A stretch of 8,150 nucleotides of DNA. Source: Rhodospirillaceae bacterium (GTDB lineage: Bacteria; Pseudomonadota; Alphaproteobacteria; Rhodospirillales; Magnetospirillaceae). The stretch covers positions 1-8,150 of the forward strand of contig JASLCK010000061.1 of the NCBI GenBank assembly GCA_030151865.1, read 5' to 3'. This document shows, piece after piece, positions 1-5,574 of this stretch. The notes under the pieces are model-generated. The model did no database searches and was not told where the DNA came from. It saw only the letters and a program-made list of their open reading frames with translations. The number at the start of each line of letters is the position of its first letter. The first letter of the stretch is position 1. The position numbers and the translations under genes are program-made.

Positions 1-2
1 CC

Positions 3-53
3 GCCAACGCCATCTTCGAAAAACTCAGCCGACTGCCTGCACCTTCTGAATGA
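3..53 (+). CDS. 3' end of an unidentified ORF cut by the window edge
   Basis: One plus-strand frame is open from the left edge to a TGA at 51-53 and reads ANAIFEKLSRLPAPSE. I do not recognise it. The ending resembles what one might see at the tail of a transposase, but sixteen residues are too few to say. The IS element begins 12 bp later. The opposite strand of the same stretch can also be read as a continuation of the gene interrupted by the IS, so coding on this strand is uncertain. Confidence 0.25.
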   Translation, partial: ANAIFEKLSRLPAPSE

Positions 54-65
54 GTCGGTGCACTA

Positions 66-85
66 GGCGGTGAACTCATAAACAG
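66..85 (+). repeat. Left terminal inverted repeat of the IS
   Basis: It reads GGCGGTGAACTCATAAACAG. It pairs with 893-912 on the other strand at 14 of 20 bases, with an uninterrupted eight-base ACTCATAA match at its centre. It is preceded by CTA, which recurs beyond the right end. Confidence 0.75.
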
Positions 86-144
86 GATTCCCAGACTCGG
101 CGCTTTGTGATTCAAAGGCCTCCTCATCCAGAGGAGGTTGATTG

Positions 145-573
145 ATGACGCGGCGGCGCTACGAGTTGACGGAGCATGAGTGGTCGATCATCCAGCCTTT
201 GTTGCCGAACAAGCCACGTGGCGTCCCTCGTGTTGATGATCGTCGGGTTCTGAACGGCATCCTCTGGCGCTTTCGCACCGGTTCGCCCTGGGCGGAAATC
301 CCGGAGCGTTACGGTCCTTCGACGACCTGCTATAACCGCTTCGTCCGCTGGCGCAAGGCTGGCGTCTGGGACCGGCTTTTGGAAGAAATTTCAAAAGCCT
401 ATGACGGCGACATCGTCATGATCGACTCGACCTGTGTCCGTGTTCACCAGCACGGAGCCACGGGAAAAAAGGGGATGCTGACGATGGCTGCATGGGACGT
501 TCCCGCGGCGGCCTCACCAGCAAAATCCACGCGCTCGTCGATGCGGAAGGTCGCCCCGTCGTCCTCCGACTGA
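145..573 (+). CDS. IS5-family transposase, upstream frame (OrfA)
   Basis: This is the N-terminal part of a DDE transposase that cuts and joins the IS ends. The start is ATG at 145, with an excellent GAGGAGG ribosome binding site at 131-137. The in-frame TTG at 142 is less likely. The protein opens with YELTEHEWSIIQPLLP, typical of the DUF4096 helix-turn-helix region of IS5/IS427 transposases. It continues with WRFRTGSPWAEIPERYG and the first catalytic aspartate, D94, in MIDST. The HQHGATGKKG segment encodes the slippery run at 465-471. A -1 shift there fuses it to OrfB, giving a product of about 252 residues. Without the shift, translation runs on out of the conserved frame to TGA at 571-573, giving 142 residues that lack the rest of the catalytic site. 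In this family such short OrfA products can act as inhibitors, but that role is inference here. Confidence 0.9.
   Translation: MTRRRYELTEHEWSIIQPLLPNKPRGVPRVDDRRVLNGILWRFRTGSPWAEIPERYGPSTTCYNRFVRWRKAGVWDRLLEEISKAYDGDIVMIDSTCVRVHQHGATGKKGMLTMAAWDVPAAASPAKSTRSSMRKVAPSSSD
465..471 (+). promoter_or_regulatory. Programmed -1 ribosomal frameshift site, A AAA AAG
   Basis: In the OrfA frame the codons here are GGA AAA AAG. The heptamer A AAA AAG therefore lies in exactly the phase needed for tandem -1 slippage. Resuming at GGG (471-473) puts ribosomes in the OrfB frame. The run is followed at once by GGG, extending the homopolymer context. The heptamer is the classic slippery sequence of IS elements. 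I did not identify a clear downstream stimulatory hairpin. Confidence 0.8.
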
Positions 574-902
574 CGGCGGGACAGGTCCACGACAGCATCG
601 AGGCCGAGGCCCTGCTGGATGGAATGCTGGACGACGGCGTCACCCTGCTGGCCGACAAGGGCTATGACAGCAACGCCATTCGGGAAAATGCGCACAAGCA
701 CAAAGCTTGGGCCAACATCCCGCCGAAATCCAACCGCAAAGGCAGCTTCGCCTTTTCCTCCTGGGTCTATCGTCAGCGAAATTTAGTCGAGCGCTTCTTC
801 AACAGGATCAAACAGTTCCGAGGAATCGCAACCCGATACGACAAAGACCCGAGAAATTACCTCGCCGCTGTCAAACTCATCGCGGCGAGGCTCTGGTTAT
901 GA
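492..902 (+). CDS. IS5-family transposase, downstream frame (OrfB, DDE domain)
   Basis: This is the C-terminal catalytic half of the IS427-group transposase. The frame is open from the slippery site at 465-471, where the fusion continues with GDADDGCMGRSRGGL, through to TGA at 900-902. The coordinates given begin at the first internal ATG (492), which has no convincing ribosome binding site, so expression is probably by frameshift only. Visible family marks are RSRGGLTSKIHALVD and the second catalytic aspartate in LADKGYDS. The third is the C-terminal glutamate block RNLVERFFNRIKQFRGIATRYDK, with E as the last member of the DDE triad and the usual following R and K. The protein ends AARLWL, as is common in this group. 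No internal damage is visible. Confidence 0.88.
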   Translation: MGRSRGGLTSKIHALVDAEGRPVVLRLTAGQVHDSIEAEALLDGMLDDGVTLLADKGYDSNAIRENAHKHKAWANIPPKSNRKGSFAFSSWVYRQRNLVERFFNRIKQFRGIATRYDKDPRNYLAAVKLIAARLWL

Positions 903-912
903 GTCTTCTACC
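893..912 (-). repeat. Right terminal inverted repeat of the IS
   Basis: On the minus strand it reads GGTAGAAGACTCATAACCAG and is the partner of 66-85. It contains the TGA stop (900-902) of the transposase, an arrangement common in compact IS elements. The adjoining TAG (913-915) completes the CTAG target copy. Confidence 0.75.
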
Positions 913-1392
913 TAGGCCGGGAAACTGTCCCAAGGCAACCGGCGCCTTGTCTTCCCCCGTCAGGGGCAGCAGGGCGGCCTGTCCGCTTTTGCGATCCCCC
1001 ACCGCCAGTTTACGGCCGTCCAAGGTGACGGTCAGCAGGTCGGGCACAAAGGACAGGGGCTGTATTTGGTCGCTGCCCAGGTCCAGACGATGCAGGGCCA
1101 GCTGGGGCGTCACACCATCGATGGCTGCCAAGAGATTGGTCGAAAAGGCAATTTCTGCTTTCAGCGGCGTGACCGCCAAGGCGATATCGCCGGTCACGCT
1201 GTCATCTGCGGTGTTCAGCAGGGTCAGACGTCGGCTGTTGGGATGCTGGATGAACAGTTGCTTGCGCACATCCGGCACTGTTTTCAACAAAGCGGGGGAG
1301 GCTGAGTCGCTGTCAGTCCCAAAGGAAGGGGCCATTGGTGCTGTGTTCAGCAGAACAGCGAGCAAAACCAAGAAAACTGTGCGCACGACCAT
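913..1392 (-). pseudogene. Secreted protein gene truncated at its 3' end by the IS
   Basis: Reading leftward, translation most likely starts at ATG 1390-1392. A TTG at 1428 would extend it by 12 residues, but the ATG directly precedes a good signal peptide (MVVRTVFLVLLAVLLNTAPM, then APSFG). The exported part, to about residue 160, has repeated short segments such as SRRLTLLNTADDSVTGDIAL and DGRKLAVGDRKSG. These recall strands of YVTN/YncE-like beta-propellers, but the family is only suggested. The host reading frame meets the IS boundary at codon CTA 913-915. Continuing into the IS adds about 11 foreign residues before TGA at 877-879. If the IS is removed and one target copy kept, the frame continues on the minus strand as VHRLIQKVQAVG to a stop at 25-27, which would make a protein of about 172 residues. 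That is short for a propeller, so distal sequence may have been lost. The gene lies about 125 bp downstream of nikO on the same strand. A link to nickel uptake is only positional. Confidence 0.6.
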
Positions 1393-1517
1393 ACCAGCCT
1401 GTCTCTTCCAGTGGAGGGGGCACTGCAAAGGGTGCCAGTCTGAGAATGAGACGCAGAAAGGGCGGCGGCAACTGTAAAGGCAAGCGGGGGGAGGGTGGGC
1501 CGCGTTTCCGCGAACGC

Positions 1518-2180
1518 TTAGGCCGGATCGTCCAGTAACCGGCCTTGGCGCAAGATCAGGCGGCGGTCGGTGGTTTGGCGCACAAAATCTTCGTCATGGG
1601 AAATGATCACCATGGCCTGGGGCAGGGCTTGCAAAATCTCGATCAATCGGGCGCGGGTGTCCGCGTCCAGGGCGTTGGTGGGTTCGTCCAGCAACAAGAC
1701 GTCGGGCTGCATGGCCAACACGGCGGCCAGGGCCACCAGCCGCTTTTGTCCGCCCGACAGCTTGAAGGTGATGCGGTTTTCCAGGCCCGCCAGTCCCAAG
1801 CTGCGGAGGGTCGCGTGGGTGATGGCGGCGGCTTCGGCGCGGCTTTTGCCCTGGTTCAGTGGGCCAAAGGCCACATCCTCGGCCACGGTGGGGCAGAACA
1901 ACTGATCATCGGCGTCTTGAAACAGCAGACCGGCGCGCGGACGCACGGCGGCGAAATCTTTTTCGCTGCGGCAGACCTGTCCAAACGCGGTGATCTGTCC
2001 CTTCTGCGGCGTGATCAAGCCAACCATCACATGCAGCAAGGTGGTCTTGCCCGCACCGTTGGGACCGGTCAGTGCGACCCGTTCTCCCTGCCTTAGGGTG
2101 AAGTCGGCATCGCTCAGCACCGGATGGGCGGGGCCATAGGCAAAGGTGATCCCGGAAAGCTGAAACAAAACGTCGGTCAT
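1518..2180 (-). CDS. nikO: ECF nickel transporter ATPase subunit NikO (CbiO family)
   Basis: This is the cytoplasmic ATP-hydrolysing subunit that powers the nickel/cobalt ECF transporter by acting on NikQ. In its 220 residues the ABC motifs are all present: Walker A GPNGAGKTT at 39-47, Q-loop glutamine Q88 in GLLFQD, signature LSGGQ at 141-145, Walker B VLLLDEP at 161-167, D-loop ALD just after it and switch histidine H195 in VIISHD. The fragment DDQLFCPTVAEDVAFGP (91-107) is typical of ECF ATPases (CbiO/EcfA). The protein is somewhat shorter than the two-domain-like EcfA proteins but normal for single NikO/CbiO subunits. ATG at 2178-2180 overlaps the nikQ stop in ATGA, which implies translational coupling. 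It is the last of five co-directional nik genes. Nickel rather than cobalt is inferred from the neighbouring nikK, nikL and nikR. Confidence 0.92.
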   Translation of the reverse strand: MTDVLFQLSGITFAYGPAHPVLSDADFTLRQGERVALTGPNGAGKTTLLHVMVGLITPQKGQITAFGQVCRSEKDFAAVRPRAGLLFQDADDQLFCPTVAEDVAFGPLNQGKSRAEAAAITHATLRSLGLAGLENRITFKLSGGQKRLVALAAVLAMQPDVLLLDEPTNALDADTRARLIEILQALPQAMVIISHDEDFVRQTTDRRLILRQGRLLDDPA

Positions 2181-2968
2181 CCCCGATCCCCGATCAGCAC
2201 CAACAAACAGAAGAGGATGGACAGGCCAGCCGCCAGACGGTCGCGCCGGGTCAGGGGGGCTGTGTCGGCCAATCCATGCAAGGTGCCGTTAAAGCCCCGG
2301 CAGCGCATGGCGGCGGAAATCCGTTCCGAGCGTTCCAGGCTGCGTACCAGCAGCATGCCGAACAGATAGCCGATACTCTGCCAGCAATGCAGGGAAAAGC
2401 GCATGCGAAAGCCCCGCGCCTTCATGGCTTGCCGCAGGCGGTTATATTCTCGGTCCAAGACCGTAATATAGCGCACGGTGAAAACCAGCAACTGCGCCAG
2501 TTTTTCGGGAAAGCCGAGACGGCGCAAGCCTTGACCCAGCAAAATCACCGGCACCGATCCCAGCAAAGCCAGGATGGTCAGCATGACGGCATTGGACTTC
2601 AACAGAATATCGACGGCATGGCGTGTCCCTTCTTGACTGGCGGGCAGTCCCCACAGGGTGAACAGCGTCGCCCCCGGCGTGGTGAAGGGCAGAAAGGCCA
2701 GCACCGCCAACATGAAGCCTTCCAGCGCGGCCAAGCGTTTCAAGGTCGTACGCATGCTCAGGCGCGCCGTCACAGCCAGCAGACAGGCCGCTCCAAACAT
2801 CACGACCAGACCAGCCAGTTGGTGCAGCCCAACAATGGTGGCGGCACAGATCAAGGTGACGAACAGCCGTATCCCAGGATCAAGAATGGGGGAGGCTGGG
2901 TCGCAGTCAGGGGCTAGACTCACCTCATCACAGCCGCATTCTCCTTCGGGCGGGGGCGACAGGCTCAT
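2177..2968 (-). CDS. nikQ: ECF nickel transporter transmembrane coupling protein NikQ (CbiQ family)
   Basis: This is the integral-membrane T component that links the ATPase NikO to the substrate protein NikM. Its 263 residues show hydrophobic spans at about 33-48, 50-68, 85-98, 127-146, 157-171 and 247-261. The T-component coupling helices carry the signature EYNRLRQAMKARGF, with the Ala-Arg-Gly motif at 184-186. A second related block, ERSERISAAMRCRGF, has CRG at 223-225. These motifs insert into the grooves of the ATPase in known ECF structures. The start ATG at 2966-2968 overlaps the nikL stop in ATGA, and the stop overlaps the nikO start the same way. The long N-terminal lead before the first span is unusual in holding three cysteines (C11, C13, C22) next to acidic residues, so a later start is possible, but none is better placed. 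Confidence 0.88.
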   Translation of the reverse strand: MSLSPPPEGECGCDEVSLAPDCDPASPILDPGIRLFVTLICAATIVGLHQLAGLVVMFGAACLLAVTARLSMRTTLKRLAALEGFMLAVLAFLPFTTPGATLFTLWGLPASQEGTRHAVDILLKSNAVMLTILALLGSVPVILLGQGLRRLGFPEKLAQLLVFTVRYITVLDREYNRLRQAMKARGFRMRFSLHCWQSIGYLFGMLLVRSLERSERISAAMRCRGFNGTLHGLADTAPLTRRDRLAAGLSILFCLLVLIGDRG

Positions 2969-3567
2969 TCGATATTTTCCCGGCGTTTGCGGCGTTCGGC
3001 CAGCCCAAAGGCCAGGCCGCCCAAGCCCAGGATCACCCCCAATCCGCCCAGGACGTCATGCATCCAGATTTTTTCCTGATAGGCGTCGAGCTGTTCACGC
3101 AAGGGGCGGATCTGGCGGGCCAGGCTTTGGTCGAGATAGTTTTTTAAATCCCCGTCGATTTGCCCGGAAGAGGAGGGGGGAGGAAGGATCGCACTTGCGT
3201 CGCCCTGGGGGGGCAATGCGGCAGACCCTGACGGCGCGGGCAGGGTGGGGGGCAGATCGGCGGCGGGTATGACGGTGCTGGCTATATGGCCGTCCTCGCC
3301 ATCGACGGTGATTTTGTGATCGATGCGCCGCAGCGCCTGATACTGGAACTCCCCTTCGGCGGTAGTGGTCAGGGTGGCCAAAACCGTTCCGTCCGGAGCG
3401 GTGATGGTGACTTTCCCCTGCTGAACCCGTCCACCGGGGCTGAAGTAAGCATAGCCATCAATCTCGACCCCGCTGGCCGAGGCAAAGACTTTCATCTTAT
3501 GGGCCGAAGCGGGAGAGGCGGCCAGCAGCAGACCGGCGCAGACCATTGATAGGGGGAGTTTACGCAT
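2965..3567 (-). CDS. nikL: NikL, membrane-tethered accessory component of the nickel ECF transporter
   Basis: This is an extracytoplasmic accessory protein of NikKMLQO-type nickel transporters, thought to stand in for NikN. The 200-residue protein has an N-terminal signal segment (about 1-22, ending SPASA) and then a predicted mature N-terminus HKMKVFA beginning at H23. A beta-rich domain follows at about 25-100 (GVEIDGYAYFSPGGRVQQG, TAPDGTVL, TTTAEGEFQY), resembling small carboxypeptidase-regulatory-like folds. A proline- and serine-rich linker occupies about 103-135 and a possible coiled segment about 137-168. One transmembrane helix (about 171-189) is followed by a basic tail ERRKRRENIE. 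I chose ATG at 3565-3567 because it directly precedes the signal peptide. It overlaps the nikM end by 8 bp, while an upstream ATG at 3642 would add 25 residues lying wholly within nikM. The name rests on layout and operon position. The sequence family is poorly conserved. Confidence 0.78.
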   Translation of the reverse strand: MRKLPLSMVCAGLLLAASPASAHKMKVFASASGVEIDGYAYFSPGGRVQQGKVTITAPDGTVLATLTTTAEGEFQYQALRRIDHKITVDGEDGHIASTVIPAADLPPTLPAPSGSAALPPQGDASAILPPPSSSGQIDGDLKNYLDQSLARQIRPLREQLDAYQEKIWMHDVLGGLGVILGLGGLAFGLAERRKRRENIE

Positions 3568-4180
3568 AAACGGGCAATCCCAGGAATTCCGGTTTGACGC
3601 GCGCCAGCAGACTGATGGCGGCAGCGCTGAACACGGCTTCAATCACGGCTACCGGCAGATGGGCCAACACCACCAGCCGGGCGGCGGTGGCGAATTCCTG
3701 CCCCGACAGGGTTAAGACACCGGCCACCATCAGGGCGGTCAGCAAAACCCCCAACCCACCCGCCAGACCGGCGCTCCAGCCGATGCGGGCGGAACTAAGC
3801 GACGGGCGGCGGATCAGGGTCAGGAACAAGGCCCGGCAGAGCAGGGCCGGGACCGCCATGTTCATGACATTGACCCCTAGCACCATCAATCCGCCAAAAC
3901 CGAACAGCACCGCTTGCAGCAACAAGGCAACGAAAATGGCGGGAAAGGCCGCCCAACCCAGCACGATGCCCACCAATCCGTTCAGGATTAGATGCACCGA
4001 CGACGGCCCGACCGGAAAATGCACGAGGGCGGCGACGAAGAATACCGCCGACAAGACGCCGGTCTGGGCGATGCGTTCGCTGTCCAGGCGGCGCAGCCCA
4101 TAGCCCACCCCGGCCACGGACACCAAACCCCCGCTGATCAGCATCGGCAGAGACAGAACACCATCGGGAATATGGGCCAT
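3560..4180 (-). CDS. nikM: ECF nickel transporter substrate-binding membrane protein NikM (CbiM family)
   Basis: This membrane S component binds nickel and carries it across the inner membrane. The 206-residue protein opens MAHIPDGVLS, the CbiM/NikM N-terminal metal-binding signature, with H3 in the place of the usual His2. The loop ALVHFPVGPSSVHLILNG (51-68) supplies H54 and H63, the histidine region that completes the metal site in characterised NikM. GLMVLGVNVMNMAVPAL (97-113) and HLPVAVIEAV (174-183) match further conserved family blocks. Hydrophobic spans fill most of the chain, consistent with about six or seven helices. ATG lies at 4178-4180, 12 bp after the nikK stop. The stop at 3560-3562 overlaps nikL. 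No fused NikN domain is present, which agrees with separate NikL and NikK. A cobalt role (CbiM) is possible from this sequence alone, but the nickel context argues for NikM. Confidence 0.92.
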   Translation of the reverse strand: MAHIPDGVLSLPMLISGGLVSVAGVGYGLRRLDSERIAQTGVLSAVFFVAALVHFPVGPSSVHLILNGLVGIVLGWAAFPAIFVALLLQAVLFGFGGLMVLGVNVMNMAVPALLCRALFLTLIRRPSLSSARIGWSAGLAGGLGVLLTALMVAGVLTLSGQEFATAARLVVLAHLPVAVIEAVFSAAAISLLARVKPEFLGLPVYA

Positions 4181-4192
4181 GATCGGGCTGCC

Positions 4193-4960
4193 TTACTTCA
4201 TGTCCACGGCTTTAACCCACAAGGTACCGCCCAGTTCGGCGGCAGCGGGCTTGCCGTCGGGGCCTTTGATGTTGCCTTCGGCAATGGCGTTGAAACCCCA
4301 CCAGCCGGCTTTGGGCAGACCATAGGCAAAAAGGCCGTTGGCGTCGGTTTTGACCACCTGGGTGATAAAGGGATCGGCGGCGGGTTTGACGCTGCCGTCA
4401 TTGACCCATTCGATTTCCACGCGGGCATTGGCCAGGGGCTTGCCGTCCTTACGCACCACACCGCGGAACAGATTGCCGGTCCACAGACCATAGGGGCGGG
4501 TCAGGGGCTCGATCTCGACCGGCAGGCCGACCAGTTTGTCCCAACCCTCGCCTGCGCCGAAATCCACCACCACTTTGGTGTAATGGATCAGGAAATGCTT
4601 TTCCGCCGCATCCCAATAGGGGGCGGGCTTCAGATAGAAAATATAATCGCCGGGTTTTTTGACCTGGTAGCTGGCCTGATAGGCGGCTTTGCCGTTGACC
4701 TGTTGCTTGACCAGGGCGGCTTTCAGATCGGTCTTCTTACCGTCCGCCAGCACGCCGAATTCTACGGGTTCACCCATATCCATGGTCGGCCCACCTTCCA
4801 TGGGGTGGGTGAACAAGGCGTTCAGCGTCAGCTGATGATCGCCGTCATCGGGCAAAATGTCCGCCGATGGCAGCAATTCCTGGAAATGCGCCTGGGCGGC
4901 CAGCGGGGCCAGACCGGCACAGGACAGCACAATGCTCGCGCACAAAGCCTTGGACAGCAT
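4193..4960 (-). CDS. nikK: NikK, secreted DUF4198-type component of the nickel ECF transporter
   Basis: This is a periplasmic accessory protein of NikKMLQO nickel transporters, probably helping to capture or present metal to NikM. The exact role is not established. The 255-residue protein has a clear signal peptide (1-24, ending APLAAQA by the AXA rule), giving a mature protein that starts HFQELLPS at H25. The DUF4198 pattern follows: LTLNALFTHPMEGGPTM with H52 and several methionines (M54, M60, M62), then YQVKKPGDYIFYLKP, then HFLIHYTKVVVDFG. A C-terminal beta domain runs over about 160-252, with VVRKDGKPLANARVEIEW and DANGLFAYGLPKAGWWGF, like carboxypeptidase-regulatory/transthyretin-type repeats. 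It is the first gene of the operon. ATG at 4958-4960 lies 24 bp beyond the operator, so the leader is short. No transmembrane anchor is seen after the signal peptide. Confidence 0.88.
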   Translation of the reverse strand: MLSKALCASIVLSCAGLAPLAAQAHFQELLPSADILPDDGDHQLTLNALFTHPMEGGPTMDMGEPVEFGVLADGKKTDLKAALVKQQVNGKAAYQASYQVKKPGDYIFYLKPAPYWDAAEKHFLIHYTKVVVDFGAGEGWDKLVGLPVEIEPLTRPYGLWTGNLFRGVVRKDGKPLANARVEIEWVNDGSVKPAADPFITQVVKTDANGLFAYGLPKAGWWGFNAIAEGNIKGPDGKPAAAELGGTLWVKAVDMK

Positions 4961-4984
4961 AACGGGGTTCCAATGGTGGTAAGC

Positions 4985-5013
4985 GGTATGAAGATTTTTT
5001 CATTTTTCATACC
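4985..5013. promoter_or_regulatory. NikR operator palindrome in the nikK-nikR divergent region
   Basis: The sequence is GGTATGAA, 13 bases, TTCATACC: a perfect 8+8 inverted repeat. In the usual notation this is GTATGA-N15-TCATAC. The E. coli NikR site is GTATGA-N16-TCATAC, so the half-sites are identical and the spacer is one base shorter. The AT-rich interior is T-rich on this strand. The site lies 24 bp before the nikK start and 72 bp before nikR, and it covers the -10 region of the likely nikK promoter. This arrangement suits nickel-dependent repression of nikKMLQO. Effect on nikR itself is unclear. Confidence 0.85.
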
Positions 5014-5030
5014 ATCGGCTTTCCCGTCAA
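5002..5030 (-). promoter_or_regulatory. Candidate promoter of the nikKMLQO operon
   Basis: Reading leftward, TTGACG (5030-5025) is followed 17 bases later by AAAAAT (5007-5002). The first is a strong alphaproteobacterial -35 and the second a fair -10. The -10 lies inside the NikR palindrome, so bound NikR would block RNA polymerase. The transcription start would be about 4995, leaving a leader of some 35 nt before nikK. This is inferred from motif spacing only. Confidence 0.45.
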
Positions 5031-5085
5031 CTCTTCATTCCGCCTCGGCTATGCTGATGGGGACAGATCAGAGGGTAAGGGACGC

Positions 5086-5574
5086 ATGGAACGGGTGACC
5101 ATTTCGCTGGATGAAGGCTTGCTGGCTGAATTCGACGGTTATTTGAAGCGTAAGGGCTATGCCAACCGCTCGGAAGCCATCCGCGATCTACTGCGCGAAC
5201 GGCTGGATGCCGACACCCTGAGCGAGGACCGGTCGGAACATGCGGTGGCCTGTCTGTCCTATGTCTATAACCACCATCAGCGGGAATTGTCGCGCAGGCT
5301 GGCCAAGGCCCAGCATGCTCACCACGACATGGTGCTTTCCACCCTGCATGTGCATCTGGACCACGACAATTGTCTGGAAATCGCGGTGTTGAAGGGGCAA
5401 ACCGCCACGGTGCGGGCCTTTGCCGACGCCACCATCGCCGAAACCGGCGTGCGTCATGGCAATCTGCATCTGGTGCCTGCGCAAATGGTGCAGGAAACCC
5501 ACACCCACGGGGGCGATGATCACGCACACCCTCATGCCCACACCCATATTTTCACTCACCTGCCGCCGCGATGA
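5086..5574 (+). CDS. nikR: Nickel-responsive transcriptional repressor NikR, with a His-rich tail
   Basis: This ribbon-helix-helix repressor binds nickel and then shuts off nickel uptake genes. The 162-residue protein has an N-terminal RHH DNA-binding domain (MERVTISLDEGLLAEFD, then GYANRSEAIRDLLRERL, about 1-40). The ACT-like metal-binding domain follows (about 55-130). By alignment with E. coli NikR, all four high-affinity nickel ligands are kept: H77, H88, H90 and C96, within AQHAHHD and LHVHLDHDNCLEIAVLKG. GVRHGNLHLVP near 121-131 matches the normal family end. The chain then runs on for about 30 residues. Residues 139-158 hold eight histidines, absent from the 133-residue E. coli protein. 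ATG at 5086 has AAGGGA (5077-5082) upstream. The gene diverges from nikK and shares the operator region, as nikR genes often do. It converges on rpoH. Confidence 0.95.
   Translation: MERVTISLDEGLLAEFDGYLKRKGYANRSEAIRDLLRERLDADTLSEDRSEHAVACLSYVYNHHQRELSRRLAKAQHAHHDMVLSTLHVHLDHDNCLEIAVLKGQTATVRAFADATIAETGVRHGNLHLVPAQMVQETHTHGGDDHAHPHAHTHIFTHLPPR

Larger units (their letters stand above)
66..912 (+). mobile_element. IS5-family insertion sequence, IS427-like group, about 847 bp, apparently intact
   Basis: The element has imperfect terminal inverted repeats: left 66-85, right 893-912 read on the minus strand. They match at 14 of 20 positions and share an exact ACTCATAA core. Each end is bounded by CTAG (63-66 and 912-915). 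This fits insertion at a TA or CTAG target, as is usual for the IS427 group. Inside are two overlapping transposase frames joined by a -1 slippery site. The right inverted repeat overlaps the transposase stop codon. Both frames are open, all three DDE acidic residues are present and both ends are in place, so the element looks functional. It sits at the 3' end of a minus-strand gene downstream of the nickel operon. The family call rests on the DDE motifs and end sequences. The exact named IS cannot be given. Confidence 0.85.

Noticed and set aside
1419..1436. Small inverted repeat GGCAC/GTGCC between nikO and the truncated gene, considered as a nikO terminator or cobalamin-riboswitch piece
   Set aside because: The stem is only five base pairs, there is no T-run, and no B12-box consensus could be found around it.
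707..1477. Plus-strand open frame running from the transposase into the neighbouring region
   Set aside because: It crosses the IS boundary in a non-transposase frame and lies opposite the truncated secreted protein gene. No recognisable domain.
1501..1516. GCGTT/AACGC hairpin just after nikO, considered as a terminator
   Set aside because: Short stem and no following T-tract on the minus strand.
3992..5098. Long plus-strand open frame (368 codons) opposite nikK and nikM
   Set aside because: It is antisense to two well-supported genes, has low-complexity Gly/Gln/His-rich translation typical of a GC-rich shadow frame, and shows no family motif.
5500..5562. Repetitive CAC/CAT codons at the nikR 3' end, considered as a simple repeat or frameshift artefact
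   Set aside because: The frame stays open to a stop with consistent protein-level His clustering and no clean DNA period, so it was kept as a real His-rich tail.
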